This document shows positions 43,777 to 52,421 of a stretch of 64,000 nucleotides of DNA, piece after piece. This stretch comes from WHSW01 sp963821345 (lineage in GTDB: Bacteria; Actinomycetota; Thermoleophilia; Solirubrobacterales; 70-9). Position 1 is the stretch's first letter; the number at the start of each line of letters is the position of its first letter. The position numbers and the translations under genes are program-made. The notes under the pieces were generated by a model. It did not search any database, was not told the origin of the DNA, and saw only the letters and a program-made list of their open reading frames with translations. The DNA lies in contig CAWGDM010000002.1 of NCBI GenBank assembly GCA_963821345.1, positions 62,001 through 126,000 on the forward strand, in the 5' to 3' direction.

Positions 43777-43792
43777 GCCGGCTCCCGCCGGC
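43777..43792 (+). terminator. GC hairpin after the coiled-coil gene
   Basis: GCCGGC-TCCC-GCCGGC forms a 6-bp stem with a 4-base loop starting 4 bases after the stop. No U-tract follows, so intrinsic termination is uncertain. Region 43793-43950 carries no clear gene if the kinase starts at 43951. Confidence 0.35.
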
Positions 43793-43950
43793 CCCCGGTA
43801 GCCGAGCGGACGCCGGCGGCTGAAATCACGCCCGGCAGGCGCGCGACATCGGGGCTGGCCCCTAGGACATCCGTCCAGGTGCGGTCGAGCGCACGCGCGC
43901 ACAGGTCGATCCTTTGGGGGCAGCGGGGCGAGGCCCCGCCGCGACCACCC

Positions 43951-45189
43951 ATGGCCCCTAAGCGACCCCTGAAAGAGCCCCTGGACCGGCCGGAAGCGCG
44001 GCGGATCGATCCGCCGCTGCGCGAGGCCGCGGCTACCCACACCCCCGGGTGGCCGGAGCGCCGCGCCGGCCTGGCGATCGAGCGCTCCGCCGACGCATTC
44101 CTCTCGATCGACGAACGGGGCACGATCATCGCCTGGAACCCGGCGGCCGAGCGCCTCTTCGGCTGGTCCGCGCAGCAGGCGATCGGCCGCAGCGTGAGCG
44201 TCACCCTGGTGCCCGAGCGGTTGCGCGCCGAGCACGAGCGCGGTCTGAGCGCCTTCCTCGCCGGTGCGCGCGGGGACTTCCTCGGCCACCCGGTGGAGCT
44301 GCCGGCGCGACGGCGCGACGGCAGCGAGCTGGTGGTCGAGGCGTCGATCTCGGCGCTGCGGACCGAGGCCGGGTGGAGCTTCGATGCCTGGGCGCGCGAC
44401 GTCACCGCCCGCCGCCGGGCCGAGCTCGAAGCCGACGAGGCGCGGAGCCAGTTCTTTGCCACGGTGGCCCACGAGCTGGCCACCCCGGCCACCGCGCTGC
44501 TCGGCCAGCTCGAGGCGATCGGCGAGGCCGACCGCGAGCGGCTTGGAGCCGACGCGCGCCAGGCGCTGGAGACGCTCGAGAGCGAGGCCGGCAGGATCGC
44601 CCGCCTGGTCGCGGACCTGCGGATCGCGGCGCAGACGCGCTCCGGCGACCTCAGCCTCGCCAAGGAGCAGATCCGGCTCGGCGAGCTGATCGCCGCGGTG
44701 GTCGAGGCCGAGCGGCCGCGCGCCGAGGCGAAGGGCGTCGAACTGCTGGCGCTGATCGAGCGCGACCCGTTTTACCGCGGCGATCCGGACCGGCTGAGCC
44801 AGGTGGTCCACAACCTGGTCTCGAACGCGATCAAGTTCACACCGGCCGGTGGGCGGGTGCTGGTCAAGGTCATCTGCGGTGCGGGCGAGCTGCTGGTCAA
44901 GGTCGCCGACACCGGCCCCGGCCTCGACGCGAGCGAGCGCGCCACGGCCTTCGAGCGGGACGTCGGCTCCGGCCCCGAGGCCGGGGGCGGGATGCGAATC
45001 GGCCTCGCCGTCGCCCGAGCGATCGTCGAGGCGCACGGCGGCACGATCGAGGTCGAGGACGAGGCAGGCGGAGGAGCCACGTTTGCCGTCCACCTGCCGA
45101 CCGGGCCCGAGGCTCCGCGCCGGCGCACGCAGGGGACGGTCTATGAGTCGCGCCGAAGCCTCCGGGCACCCGTCCCTGAGACGAGCTAG
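43951..45189 (+). CDS. PAS-domain sensor histidine kinase (orphan)
   Basis: 412 residues from ATG 43951; in-frame GTG 43879 or 43741 would add a basic, Pro-rich extension of non-family character. PAS domain at about residues 30-150 (LSIDERGTIIAWNPAAERLF), H-box FFATVAHELATPATALLGQL, N-box HNLVSNAIKFTPAGG, and G-boxes VADTGPGLD and GMRIGLAVARAIVEAHGG. No membrane helix, so cytoplasmic. No response regulator adjoins. Its stop overlaps that of SixA, a phosphohistidine phosphatase, on the other strand. Confidence 0.87.
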   Translation: MAPKRPLKEPLDRPEARRIDPPLREAAATHTPGWPERRAGLAIERSADAFLSIDERGTIIAWNPAAERLFGWSAQQAIGRSVSVTLVPERLRAEHERGLSAFLAGARGDFLGHPVELPARRRDGSELVVEASISALRTEAGWSFDAWARDVTARRRAELEADEARSQFFATVAHELATPATALLGQLEAIGEADRERLGADARQALETLESEAGRIARLVADLRIAAQTRSGDLSLAKEQIRLGELIAAVVEAERPRAEAKGVELLALIERDPFYRGDPDRLSQVVHNLVSNAIKFTPAGGRVLVKVICGAGELLVKVADTGPGLDASERATAFERDVGSGPEAGGGMRIGLAVARAIVEAHGGTIEVEDEAGGGATFAVHLPTGPEAPRRRTQGTVYESRRSLRAPVPETS

Positions 45190-45620
45190 CCGCGCGCGAT
45201 CAGACGGGTCTGGGCGGGGCGCAGCAGCGCCGCCAGGGTCGAGTCCGAGATCGCGGCCAGGCCGCCCTTCTTGAGCTCGGCGCGGGCGCCGGTCGCCAGC
45301 TGCAGCGCTCGCGAGAGGTCGGGCTCGTGGCCGACCAGCAGCACCGTGCCGCGCCCGGCGGCGACCTCGGCGGGGTCGAAGTCGCCGCCGCGCAGCGCCT
45401 CGCTGATCTCGGGCTCGATCCCGAGCGGCTCGCAGGCCAGCCGCGCGGTGTCGAGCGCCCGTACCTTGGGGCTCGTCAGGCAGGCGCTGATCCCGGCGTC
45501 GAGCGCCGCCAGCGCGGCGCCTGCGGCGCGCGCCTGGCGCTCGCCCTTGGCGGTCAGCGGCCGGGCCGCATCGTCGGCGGCGTGGTCGGTCGCCTCGCCG
45601 TGTCGGAGCAGCCAGATCAT
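45186..45620 (-). CDS. sixA: SixA-type phosphohistidine phosphatase
   Basis: 144-residue histidine phosphatase. The RHGE motif is at residues 6-9 (MIWLLRHGEATDH) and the second catalytic His in LLVGHEPDLS. Short length and lack of the extra phosphoglycerate-mutase segments fit SixA, which removes phosphate from His residues of phosphorelay proteins. Convergent overlap (CTAG) with the PAS histidine kinase could link it to that kinase, but this is inference. Gene symbol by family resemblance only. Confidence 0.85.
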   Translation of the reverse strand: MIWLLRHGEATDHAADDAARPLTAKGERQARAAGAALAALDAGISACLTSPKVRALDTARLACEPLGIEPEISEALRGGDFDPAEVAAGRGTVLLVGHEPDLSRALQLATGARAELKKGGLAAISDSTLAALLRPAQTRLIARG

Positions 45621-45691
45621 CGCGCCGGAGATCCTCGCAGTTAGCGACTTGGGTCGCCGGTGGCATCTGGCCCGCTTGCCATGATCGCGCG

Positions 45692-48600
45692 GTGAGCGAG
45701 ACGCAGCGAGAGGTCGTCCATCTGCACGTCCACAGCGAGTACTCGCTACTCGACGGGGCGTGCAAGATCGAGGCGATGGCGGCCCGCGCGGCCGAGCTCG
45801 GGATGCCGGCGCTCGGGCTCACCGATCACGGGGTTATGAACGGCGCGGTCGAGCACTACAAGGCGTGCCGCAAGCACGGTGTCAAGCCGATCCTCGGGCT
45901 CGAGGCCTACCTGGTCGACGACCGCCGCGCCGAGGGCAGGGTGGAGCGCAATCACCTCACCCTGCTGGCTCGCGACGACGCCGGCTTTCGCAACCTGGTC
46001 AAGCTGACCTCCGCGGGCTACCTCGAGGGCTTCAAGCGCGGCAAGGCCAACGTCGACATGGAGCTGCTCGCCCGCCACAGCGAGGGCGTGATCGCGCTCA
46101 CCGGCTGCCTGCAGTCGCGCTTTTGCCGCCGCCTGGTCGAGGAGCGTCCCGCCGACGCCCGCGCGCACCTCGACGACCTGATCCAGGTGTTCGGCGCCGA
46201 CGACGTCTACTTCGAGGTCCAGGAGAATGGGATCCCCGAGCAGGCGAAGGCGAACGAGGGGATCGTCCGTTACGCCCGCGAGCTTGGCCGGCCGCTCGTC
46301 GGGACCGCCGATGTCCACTACCTGCGCCGCGAGGACTACCAAAACCACGCGGCCCTGCTCTGCGTGCAGACCAAGTCGACGCTCGAGCAGCCGAAGCTGA
46401 CCTTCGACACCAACGAGTTCTTCCTCAAGAGCGCCGACGAGATGGAGGAGGCGTTCGCGGCCTGGCCCGAGGCGGTCCCGACGACGATCGAGATCGCCGA
46501 GCGCTGCGAGGTCGAGATCGAGCTCGGCAAGCTGCTGCTGCCGCGCTTCCCGACCCCCGACGACGAGGAGCCCGGGGCGATGCTGCGGCGGCTGGTCGAC
46601 GAGGGCCTCGGGCGTCGCTACGGCGACCCGATCCCCGCCGCCGCTCGCGAGCGCGCCGACTACGAGCTCGGGGTGATCGCCGAGATGGGGTTCGAGTCCT
46701 ACTTCCTGATCGTTTGGGACTTCGTCCGCTACTCGAAGGACAGCGGGATCGCGGTCGGCCCCGGCCGCGGCTCGGCCGCCGGCTCGATCGTCGCCTATTC
46801 ACTCAACATCACCGACCTCGACCCGCTCGCCAACGACCTGCTGTTCGAGCGCTTCCTGAACCCGGCCCGCAAGTCGATGCCGGACATCGACATCGACTTC
46901 TCGGTCCGCGGCCGCGAGCGTGTGATCCGCTACGTCCAGGAGAAGTACGGACGCGAGTCGGTCGCCCAGATCATCACCTTCGGCAAGATGGCGCCGCGGG
47001 CGGCGACCCGCGACGCCGCCCGGGTGCTCGGGCACACGCACGCAACCGGCGACCGGATCGCGAAGCTGATCCCGGAGCCGATCATGGGTCGCAGCCCGAG
47101 CTTCGAGGAGTGCCTGCGCAACGGCCAGGAGCTGCGCCAGGCCTACGACGCCGACGCCGACGCCCGCCAGATCGTCGACGTCGCTCGCGGACTGGAGGGG
47201 ATCGTCCGCAACAACTCGATCCACGCCGCCGCGGTGGTGATCGCCGACCGGCCGCTGGACGAGATCGTCCCGCTGCAGCTGGCCGAGGACCGCGGTGCCG
47301 GCGCCGAGAAGGGCCCCAACGGCAAGCCCGAGCGCCAGTACAAGATCGTCACCCAGTACTCGATGACCCCGATCGAGGAGATCGGCCTGCTGAAGATGGA
47401 CTTCCTCGGGCTGCGCAACCTCGATGTGATCGAGGACGCGGTCGACATCATCAAGCGCTCGCGCGGGGACGAGATCGAGATGGAGTCGATTCCCCTCGAC
47501 GACGCGAAGACCTACGGGATGCTCGCCCGCGGCGATTCGGTGGGCGTCTTCCAGCTCGAGTCCGAGGGCATGCGCGAGGCGCTGAAGCAGATTCGGCCGA
47601 CCGAGTTCAACGACATCGTCGCGATCGGCGCCCTCTACCGGCCCGGCGCGATGCGGTTCATCCCCGACTACGCCCGCGGCAAGCGCAACCCGAGCTCGAT
47701 CGCCTACCAGGACCCGCGCCTGCGCCCGATCACCGAGGAGACCTACGGCTGCTGCATCTACCAGGAGCAGTTGATGGAGATCTCGAAGCGGCTCGGCGGG
47801 TTCAGCCCGGCCGAGGCTGACGACCTGCGCAAGGCGGTCGGCAAGAAGAAGCGCGACCTGATGGCGACCATGCAGGGCAAGTTCATCGACGGCTGCGCCG
47901 CCTCGGGCACCGCCCCCGCGGTCGCCAAGGATCTGTGGTCGCTGATGACCGCCGCGGCCGACTACTCGTTCAACAAGTCCCACGCCGCCTGTTACGCGCT
48001 GATCTCCTACCGGACCGCCTACCTGAAGGCGAACTACCCGGCCGAGTACATGGCGGCGGTGATCTCGTCGGTGATGTCGACCAAGGACAAGGTCCCGTTC
48101 TTCGTCAACAAGTGCGCCGAGATCGGGATCGAGGTGCTGCCGCCGGACGTCAACTCCTCCGACCACGGCTTCGTCGTCTCGGGCAACTCGATCCGCTTCG
48201 GCCTCGACGCGGTCAAGAACGTCGGCCACGCGGCGGTCGAGACGATCATCGCCTCGCGCGAGGCCTCCGGGCCGTTCGAGTCGATCTGGGACTTCTGCGA
48301 GCGCGCCGACTCGAGGGCGGTCAACAAACGGGCGATCGAGTGCTTGGTCAAGTGCGGTGCGCTCGACTCGACCGGCGACACCCGCCGCGGGATCCTCGAG
48401 GTCCTCGGCGCCGCGCAGGGGGCGGGGCAGAAGGCCCAGGAGGACTCGCGCCGGGGCCAGGGCTCGATCTTCGACCTCGGCGGCGGCGCCGAAGACGCTC
48501 CGGCGTCCGGCGGGTTCGCCGCGCCGCGTCATCCCGCGATCGCGGCCGAGGAGTTCGACCAGCGCGAGCTCCTGCGGCTCGAGAAGGAGACCCTGGGGAC

Positions 48601-49216
48601 GTTCGTCTCCGCCCATCCGCTGGGCGAGGTACGCGAGGCCCTGCGCGCCCGGGTCGAGCGGCCGCTCGCCGACATCCCGTCGATGGCCGACGGCGCCTGG
48701 GTCACGGTCGGCGGGATCGTCTCCGAAGCGAAGAAGGTGCGCACCCGCCGCGGCGGTTATGTGATGTTCGCCGCCCTCGACGACCTCGAGGGCCGGCTGG
48801 AGCTGTTCGTCCGCGACGCGGCCTCCGAGGTCGCCGAGGTGATCGAGGTCGACCGGGTCGTGGTGATCCGTGGCCGGGTCGACAAGGGCGAGGGCGGCAA
48901 GCTCAGCCTCGTTGTCCAGGAGGCGGAGCTGTTCGAGCCCGGGGCCGACGAGGTTGCCGCGGCACGGGCGAGGGCGGCGGAGGTCACGGGGCCGCTGATC
49001 CTGAGGGTGAACGCGGCCGAGTTCGGGGCCGGGCTGATCGATGAGCTGAAGGCCGTGTTCGGCGATTTCCCCGGCGACAACGAGGTCGAGCTGGAGATGC
49101 GCACCCGCGACGGGATCAGGCGGCTGCGCTTCGGGACCGAGTACCGGGTGACGCCCTCGAAGGCGCTGCGCGCCGAACTCGATCAGCTACTGGGACCCAC
49201 CGCTCTCGCTGCATGA
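45692..49216 (+). CDS. dnaE: DNA polymerase III alpha subunit DnaE
   Basis: 1174 residues, the usual length for DnaE1. The N-terminal PHP domain begins VVHLHVHSEYSLLDGACKIE with the H-x-H metal motif intact, so PHP proofreading as known for actinobacterial DnaE1 is plausible. The polymerase core shows GPGRGSAAGSIVAYSL and the catalytic acids in MPDIDIDFSV (about residue 395). The C-terminus holds an OB-fold (VTVGGIVSEAKKVRTRRGG). GTG 45692 overlaps the TGA of a four-codon frame (ATG 45681) as GTGA. Replicative polymerase. Confidence 0.97.
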   Translation: MSETQREVVHLHVHSEYSLLDGACKIEAMAARAAELGMPALGLTDHGVMNGAVEHYKACRKHGVKPILGLEAYLVDDRRAEGRVERNHLTLLARDDAGFRNLVKLTSAGYLEGFKRGKANVDMELLARHSEGVIALTGCLQSRFCRRLVEERPADARAHLDDLIQVFGADDVYFEVQENGIPEQAKANEGIVRYARELGRPLVGTADVHYLRREDYQNHAALLCVQTKSTLEQPKLTFDTNEFFLKSADEMEEAFAAWPEAVPTTIEIAERCEVEIELGKLLLPRFPTPDDEEPGAMLRRLVDEGLGRRYGDPIPAAARERADYELGVIAEMGFESYFLIVWDFVRYSKDSGIAVGPGRGSAAGSIVAYSLNITDLDPLANDLLFERFLNPARKSMPDIDIDFSVRGRERVIRYVQEKYGRESVAQIITFGKMAPRAATRDAARVLGHTHATGDRIAKLIPEPIMGRSPSFEECLRNGQELRQAYDADADARQIVDVARGLEGIVRNNSIHAAAVVIADRPLDEIVPLQLAEDRGAGAEKGPNGKPERQYKIVTQYSMTPIEEIGLLKMDFLGLRNLDVIEDAVDIIKRSRGDEIEMESIPLDDAKTYGMLARGDSVGVFQLESEGMREALKQIRPTEFNDIVAIGALYRPGAMRFIPDYARGKRNPSSIAYQDPRLRPITEETYGCCIYQEQLMEISKRLGGFSPAEADDLRKAVGKKKRDLMATMQGKFIDGCAASGTAPAVAKDLWSLMTAAADYSFNKSHAACYALISYRTAYLKANYPAEYMAAVISSVMSTKDKVPFFVNKCAEIGIEVLPPDVNSSDHGFVVSGNSIRFGLDAVKNVGHAAVETIIASREASGPFESIWDFCERADSRAVNKRAIECLVKCGALDSTGDTRRGILEVLGAAQGAGQKAQEDSRRGQGSIFDLGGGAEDAPASGGFAAPRHPAIAAEEFDQRELLRLEKETLGTFVSAHPLGEVREALRARVERPLADIPSMADGAWVTVGGIVSEAKKVRTRRGGYVMFAALDDLEGRLELFVRDAASEVAEVIEVDRVVVIRGRVDKGEGGKLSLVVQEAELFEPGADEVAAARARAAEVTGPLILRVNAAEFGAGLIDELKAVFGDFPGDNEVELEMRTRDGIRRLRFGTEYRVTPSKALRAELDQLLGPTALAA

Positions 49217-49314
49217 GGCGGGATCGCCGTCGCCGGGCTGCGTCATCGGTCGCTCGCGTGCCGAGCACGCGTCGCTCCCTGCTTCCTTGCCCGGCTCGGC
49301 GCTTCCGGCTCACC

Positions 49315-49320
49315 TAGACT
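49315..49320 (+). promoter_or_regulatory. -10 element TAGACT, leaderless type
   Basis: TAGACT followed by 6 bases (TCGTTC) and GTG 49327; the transcript should start at or next to the GTG. No Shine-Dalgarno sequence. No convincing -35. Confidence 0.55.
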
Positions 49321-49326
49321 TCGTTC

Positions 49327-49722
49327 GTGGCGACCGTCCAGCGATCCGGGACCGAGGCGAGCGAGTGCCGCAGCTGCCGCACCTTCTGCGACAAGCTGAT
49401 CGAGCCGCGCGGCTGCATCGAGCTTGGATGCCGCTACCTGTACAGCTACGAGGACCAGCTGACCGGCGGCCGCTACATGGGCTGCCTGCGCAAGGTCTTC
49501 CGGGCCGAGATCGACGTCGACATGTTCGAGCTCGCCGAGGCCGACGGCGGCTTCGGCGGGATCAAGATGTCGGGCGCCCCGCTGCCCCAGTGCCAATTCC
49601 GCGTCGAGCCCTGCTACGAGGGCTCGGGCGCCTCGTTCAACTGCGTCAACCCCCGCTTCTTCGACTGCACCGACCAGGGCCCCGAGGGCATTCGCGCCTT
49701 CGACCTGCGAAACAGCCTCTAG
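49327..49722 (+). CDS. Ten-cysteine protein of unknown function
   Basis: 131 residues from leaderless GTG 49327. Ten Cys: C14-x2-C17-x3-C21 and C30-x4-C35 near the N-terminus, then C53, C89, C96, C106 and C114. No signal peptide, so a metal site (Zn or Fe-S) in the cytoplasm is more likely than disulphides. Aromatic-rich segments RYLYSYEDQLTGGRYMG and NPRFFDCTDQGPEGIRAFDL look well conserved in character. Family not recognised. Stands alone between dnaE and the two-component system. Confidence 0.7.
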   Translation: MATVQRSGTEASECRSCRTFCDKLIEPRGCIELGCRYLYSYEDQLTGGRYMGCLRKVFRAEIDVDMFELAEADGGFGGIKMSGAPLPQCQFRVEPCYEGSGASFNCVNPRFFDCTDQGPEGIRAFDLRNSL

Positions 49723-49765
49723 CGCGACGCCCGGGGGCGAAGCCCGACGACGTGGCGCGAGTTGT

Positions 49766-50428
49766 TCAAACCCTGAGCCTGTAGCCGACGCCGCGGACCG
49801 TCTCGAATCGCTGCTGGCCCAGCTTGCGGCGCAGGTAGCCGACGTAGACGTCGACGACGTTGGAGCCGGGGTCGTAGTCGTAGCCCCAGACCTGGGCGAG
49901 CAGCTGCTCGCGGCTGAGCACCTGGTTGGGGTGCTGGAGGAAGGTCCGCAGGAGCTCGAACTCGCGGGCGCTGAGCTCGATCGTCGCCCCGTCGATGCTG
50001 GCCCAGCGGGTTCGCAGGTCGAGGGCCAGGTCGCCGACCCGCAGCTGCACCTCCTCGCTCGGGGTCTCACCGCCGCGCAACTGCACACGGATCCGTGCCA
50101 CCAGCTCCTCGAAGTGAAAGGGCTTCGGCAGGTAGTCGTCGGCGCCGCTCTCCAGGCCCTCCACCCGGTCGTGGGGGTCGCCCCGGGCGGTGAGCACGAT
50201 CACCGGCAGCTTGCGCCCGGCGCCCCGCAGGTCGCGCAGCACGTCGAGGCCGTCCTTGCCGGGCAGGCTGAGGTCGAGGATCAGAAGGTCGAAGTCGTCG
50301 TCGAGCGCCATCGACTCGGCGGCCGGCCCGTCGCCGACGATCGTCGGCGTGAAGCCGCTCGCCCGCAGGCCCTTGTCCAGGAACGAGGCCAGGCGCGGCT
50401 CGTCCTCGGCGATCAGGATCCGGCTCAC
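49766..50428 (-). CDS. OmpR/PhoB-family response regulator
   Basis: 220 residues. Receiver domain with ILIAEDEPRL, the phospho-acceptor Asp in LLILDLSLPGKDG, and LTARGD and DDYLPKPF at the switch residues. The C-terminal winged helix has LSAREFELLRTFLQHPNQVL, RRKLG and VRGVGYRLRV. It starts inside the kinase-gene end (ATG 50428 overlaps the kinase stop), so kinase and regulator are one operon transcribed kinase first. The ATGAGA repeats at 52286-52363 are candidate binding sites. Confidence 0.93.
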   Translation of the reverse strand: MSRILIAEDEPRLASFLDKGLRASGFTPTIVGDGPAAESMALDDDFDLLILDLSLPGKDGLDVLRDLRGAGRKLPVIVLTARGDPHDRVEGLESGADDYLPKPFHFEELVARIRVQLRGGETPSEEVQLRVGDLALDLRTRWASIDGATIELSAREFELLRTFLQHPNQVLSREQLLAQVWGYDYDPGSNVVDVYVGYLRRKLGQQRFETVRGVGYRLRV

Positions 50429-51882
50429 GGTATGGGCGGGGGGGTCGCGGGGAGGACGACCGTGAACGTCGACCCCAGGCCGGGCCGTGAGTCGAGCTCG
50501 ACGCTGCCGCCGTGGGCCTCGGCGATCGCCTCGGCGATCGAGAGCCCGAGGCCGGTCCCGTCGGACATCTGCGCGGTGGCCCGACCGCGCTCGTAGCGGT
50601 CGAAGATCCGCTCGCGGTCCTCGGGGTCGACGCCGGGTCCCTCGTCGCGCACCCAGATGCGGGCGCGATCGCCGACCAGCGAGCTGCCGATCCAGATCGT
50701 GTCGTGCTCGGCGGTGTGGCGGACGGCGTTGTCGGCCAGGTTCATCACCGCCTGGGTGAACCGCTGGGGATCGGCGACCAAGATCCCGACTCCGGCCCCG
50801 TCGAGCCGCCAGTCGCGATCGCCGAGGCTGCGCGCCTTCGCGAACAGGTCGTGGGTGAACAGGTCCAGGTCGATCGGCTCGGTGCGCAGGAAGTCCGGGC
50901 GCGGCGCCTTTGCCAGCAGCAGCAGGTCGTCGACGTAACGGCTCATCCGGTCGAGCTCGTCCTGGATCACCGCGATCGCCTCCTGGCGCTCGGCGGGGGA
51001 GTCACCGAGGGTCTCGAGGTGGCCCCGGATCACGGTGATCGGGGTGCGCAGCTCGTGGCTGACGTCGGAGAGGAAGTCCTTCTGGTCGGCGAACGCGGTC
51101 TCGAGGCGGTCGAGCATGCCGTTGAAGGTGCGCCCGAGATCGGCGATCTCATCGCCGCCGTGGACCGGGATCCGACTCGACAGGTCGGTCTCCGAGATCG
51201 CCCGCGCGGTGCGCGAGAGCGCGTTGAGCGGGGCGATCGCCCGACCCGCCGCGAGCCAGATGAACAACGAGGCCAGCAGCAGGACGACGATCGATACCCC
51301 GATCGCGATCCGCACCGCGCTCTCGACCTGGTCGCGTTCGGCCGCGGTCAGCGCCGCCGCGACCAGCACGCCGTGCGAATCGCCGATCGAGACCGGGATC
51401 GCCACGTAGCGGGTCTCACCGAAGCCCGAGTCGAGCTCGCCGCTGGTCGGCGCGCTCGCGCTGGCGAGCGGCGACATCGAGTCGGCGAGTGGTTCTTGGC
51501 CCGGGTTGGCGACCGTGAAATCGTGCAGCTGGCCGCCGGTGAAGGCGACCAGGGCGCCGTCGGCGGGCGGGGCCGAGCGGCTCAGATAGGCGTCGAAGAG
51601 CTGGTTGACATTGGTGAACGGATCGCCGCTCTGGGGCTGGCCGAGCGCGGTCACGTCGTCGAGCGAGTCGACGTCGGTCGCCAGCTGGCGCTCGACCTGC
51701 TCTCCGATCCGCGAGAGCAGGACCTGGCGCAGGACGAGCACCGAGGCAGCGGTCGACAGGACCAGCAGGGCGAGGAAGGACACCAGCACCCTGGTCCGCA
51801 CGCCGGCCAGCGGTGCTCGGCGATCCCCCGCGCCGCCTGTGGTCTCTCCCCGTTGGGGACGGGACCGCGCCTCGATCAACAC
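50425..51882 (-). CDS. Membrane sensor histidine kinase with HAMP domain
   Basis: 485 residues from GTG 51882. Two membrane helices (about residues 30-50 and 190-212) flank an extracytoplasmic sensor loop of about 140 residues. HAMP follows (AISETDLSSRIPVHGGDEIA), then H-box FLSDVSHELRTPITVIRGHL, N-box MNLADNAVRHTAEHD and G-boxes DEGPGVD and GTGLGLSIAEAIAEAHGG. Partner of the OmpR-type regulator. The start is supported by TACAGT six bases upstream, which implies a leaderless mRNA. Confidence 0.92.
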   Translation of the reverse strand: MLIEARSRPQRGETTGGAGDRRAPLAGVRTRVLVSFLALLVLSTAASVLVLRQVLLSRIGEQVERQLATDVDSLDDVTALGQPQSGDPFTNVNQLFDAYLSRSAPPADGALVAFTGGQLHDFTVANPGQEPLADSMSPLASASAPTSGELDSGFGETRYVAIPVSIGDSHGVLVAAALTAAERDQVESAVRIAIGVSIVVLLLASLFIWLAAGRAIAPLNALSRTARAISETDLSSRIPVHGGDEIADLGRTFNGMLDRLETAFADQKDFLSDVSHELRTPITVIRGHLETLGDSPAERQEAIAVIQDELDRMSRYVDDLLLLAKAPRPDFLRTEPIDLDLFTHDLFAKARSLGDRDWRLDGAGVGILVADPQRFTQAVMNLADNAVRHTAEHDTIWIGSSLVGDRARIWVRDEGPGVDPEDRERIFDRYERGRATAQMSDGTGLGLSIAEAIAEAHGGSVELDSRPGLGSTFTVVLPATPPPIP

Positions 51883-51888
51883 GCGCTG

Positions 51889-51894
51889 ACTGTA
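51889..51894 (-). promoter_or_regulatory. -10 element TACAGT of the two-component operon
   Basis: Minus-strand TACAGT, then CAGCGC, then GTG 51882: a 6-base gap that fits leaderless transcription. Confidence 0.5.
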
Positions 51895-51937
51895 GCCCGC
51901 AATAGCCGGTTTTGCTGCGACTACGCGTGCAGCGGAC

Positions 51938-52228
51938 TCAGCGAAGCCTGGCGATCAGCAGGCTGAGCGTGTCGCCGTACTGATCGTCGGCGGGCGAGCT
52001 CTCGCCGCCACCGGCGGCCTCGGAGCCGCCGCCGTTGTGTTGGCCTGCGTGCGGCAGGTAGGTGGTCGGGTTGGGCGGCCGTCCGCCCGCGGTCTGCCCG
52101 CCCGGGGCGTCGACGCCGTGCAGGGGGCTGGTGCCCTCGGGCTTGAGCAGGGTGAAGACGACGATCGCCACGAGCAGCCCGACGACCACCACCTGAGCAG
52201 CAATCACCCACGTGCGACCTCCGGTCAC
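51938..52228 (-). CDS. Small membrane-anchored protein with QY motif
   Basis: 96 residues from GTG 52228, which has GGAAGG 10 bases upstream; the ATG at 52270 is an alternative. One N-terminal membrane helix (TWVIAAQVVVVGLLVAIVVF), then a Gly/Pro/Asn-rich exposed region and the C-terminus DDQYGDTLSLLIARLR. The Q-Y-x3-L element also occurs in the mature parts of both LPFTG proteins (EQYNSTL, SQYSDRL). Divergent from the second LPFTG gene across a shared control region. No family recognised. Confidence 0.6.
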   Translation of the reverse strand: MTGGRTWVIAAQVVVVGLLVAIVVFTLLKPEGTSPLHGVDAPGGQTAGGRPPNPTTYLPHAGQHNGGGSEAAGGGESSPADDQYGDTLSLLIARLR

Positions 52229-52285
52229 TCGCCACACCCCTTCCAGGGAACGATGCGCATCCGCTTGCAACCCTCGCGGATCCGC

Positions 52286-52379
52286 ATGAGACGGCGATGA
52301 GAGGGATATCAGACAGGCAGGAGCATGAGAGCGGTTCTCATCCCCGGCTCACCCTCGTCTCACCGGGCCGACCTACTCT
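52286..52379 (+). promoter_or_regulatory. Phased ATGAGA repeat array and promoter of the second LPFTG gene
   Basis: ATGAGA at 52286-52291 and 52297-52302 (11 bases apart), again at 52325-52330 with its inverse TCTCAT 11 bases on (52336-52341), and TCTCAC at 52358-52363 (22 bases on). Within each cluster the spacing is a multiple of the helical turn. TACTCT at 52374-52379 is a possible -10; no -35 is seen, as expected for an activator-dependent promoter. OmpR-family regulators use 11-base direct repeats of this kind. Confidence 0.55.
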
Positions 52380-52421
52380 CGACCGCGTTCATCTCCCCAT
52401 TTGCGAAGGAGAACTCGTAAC

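Noticed and set aside
41766..44663. 965-codon minus-strand open frame
   Set aside because: Antisense to the coiled-coil and PAS kinase genes; its low-complexity composition mirrors the coiled coil.
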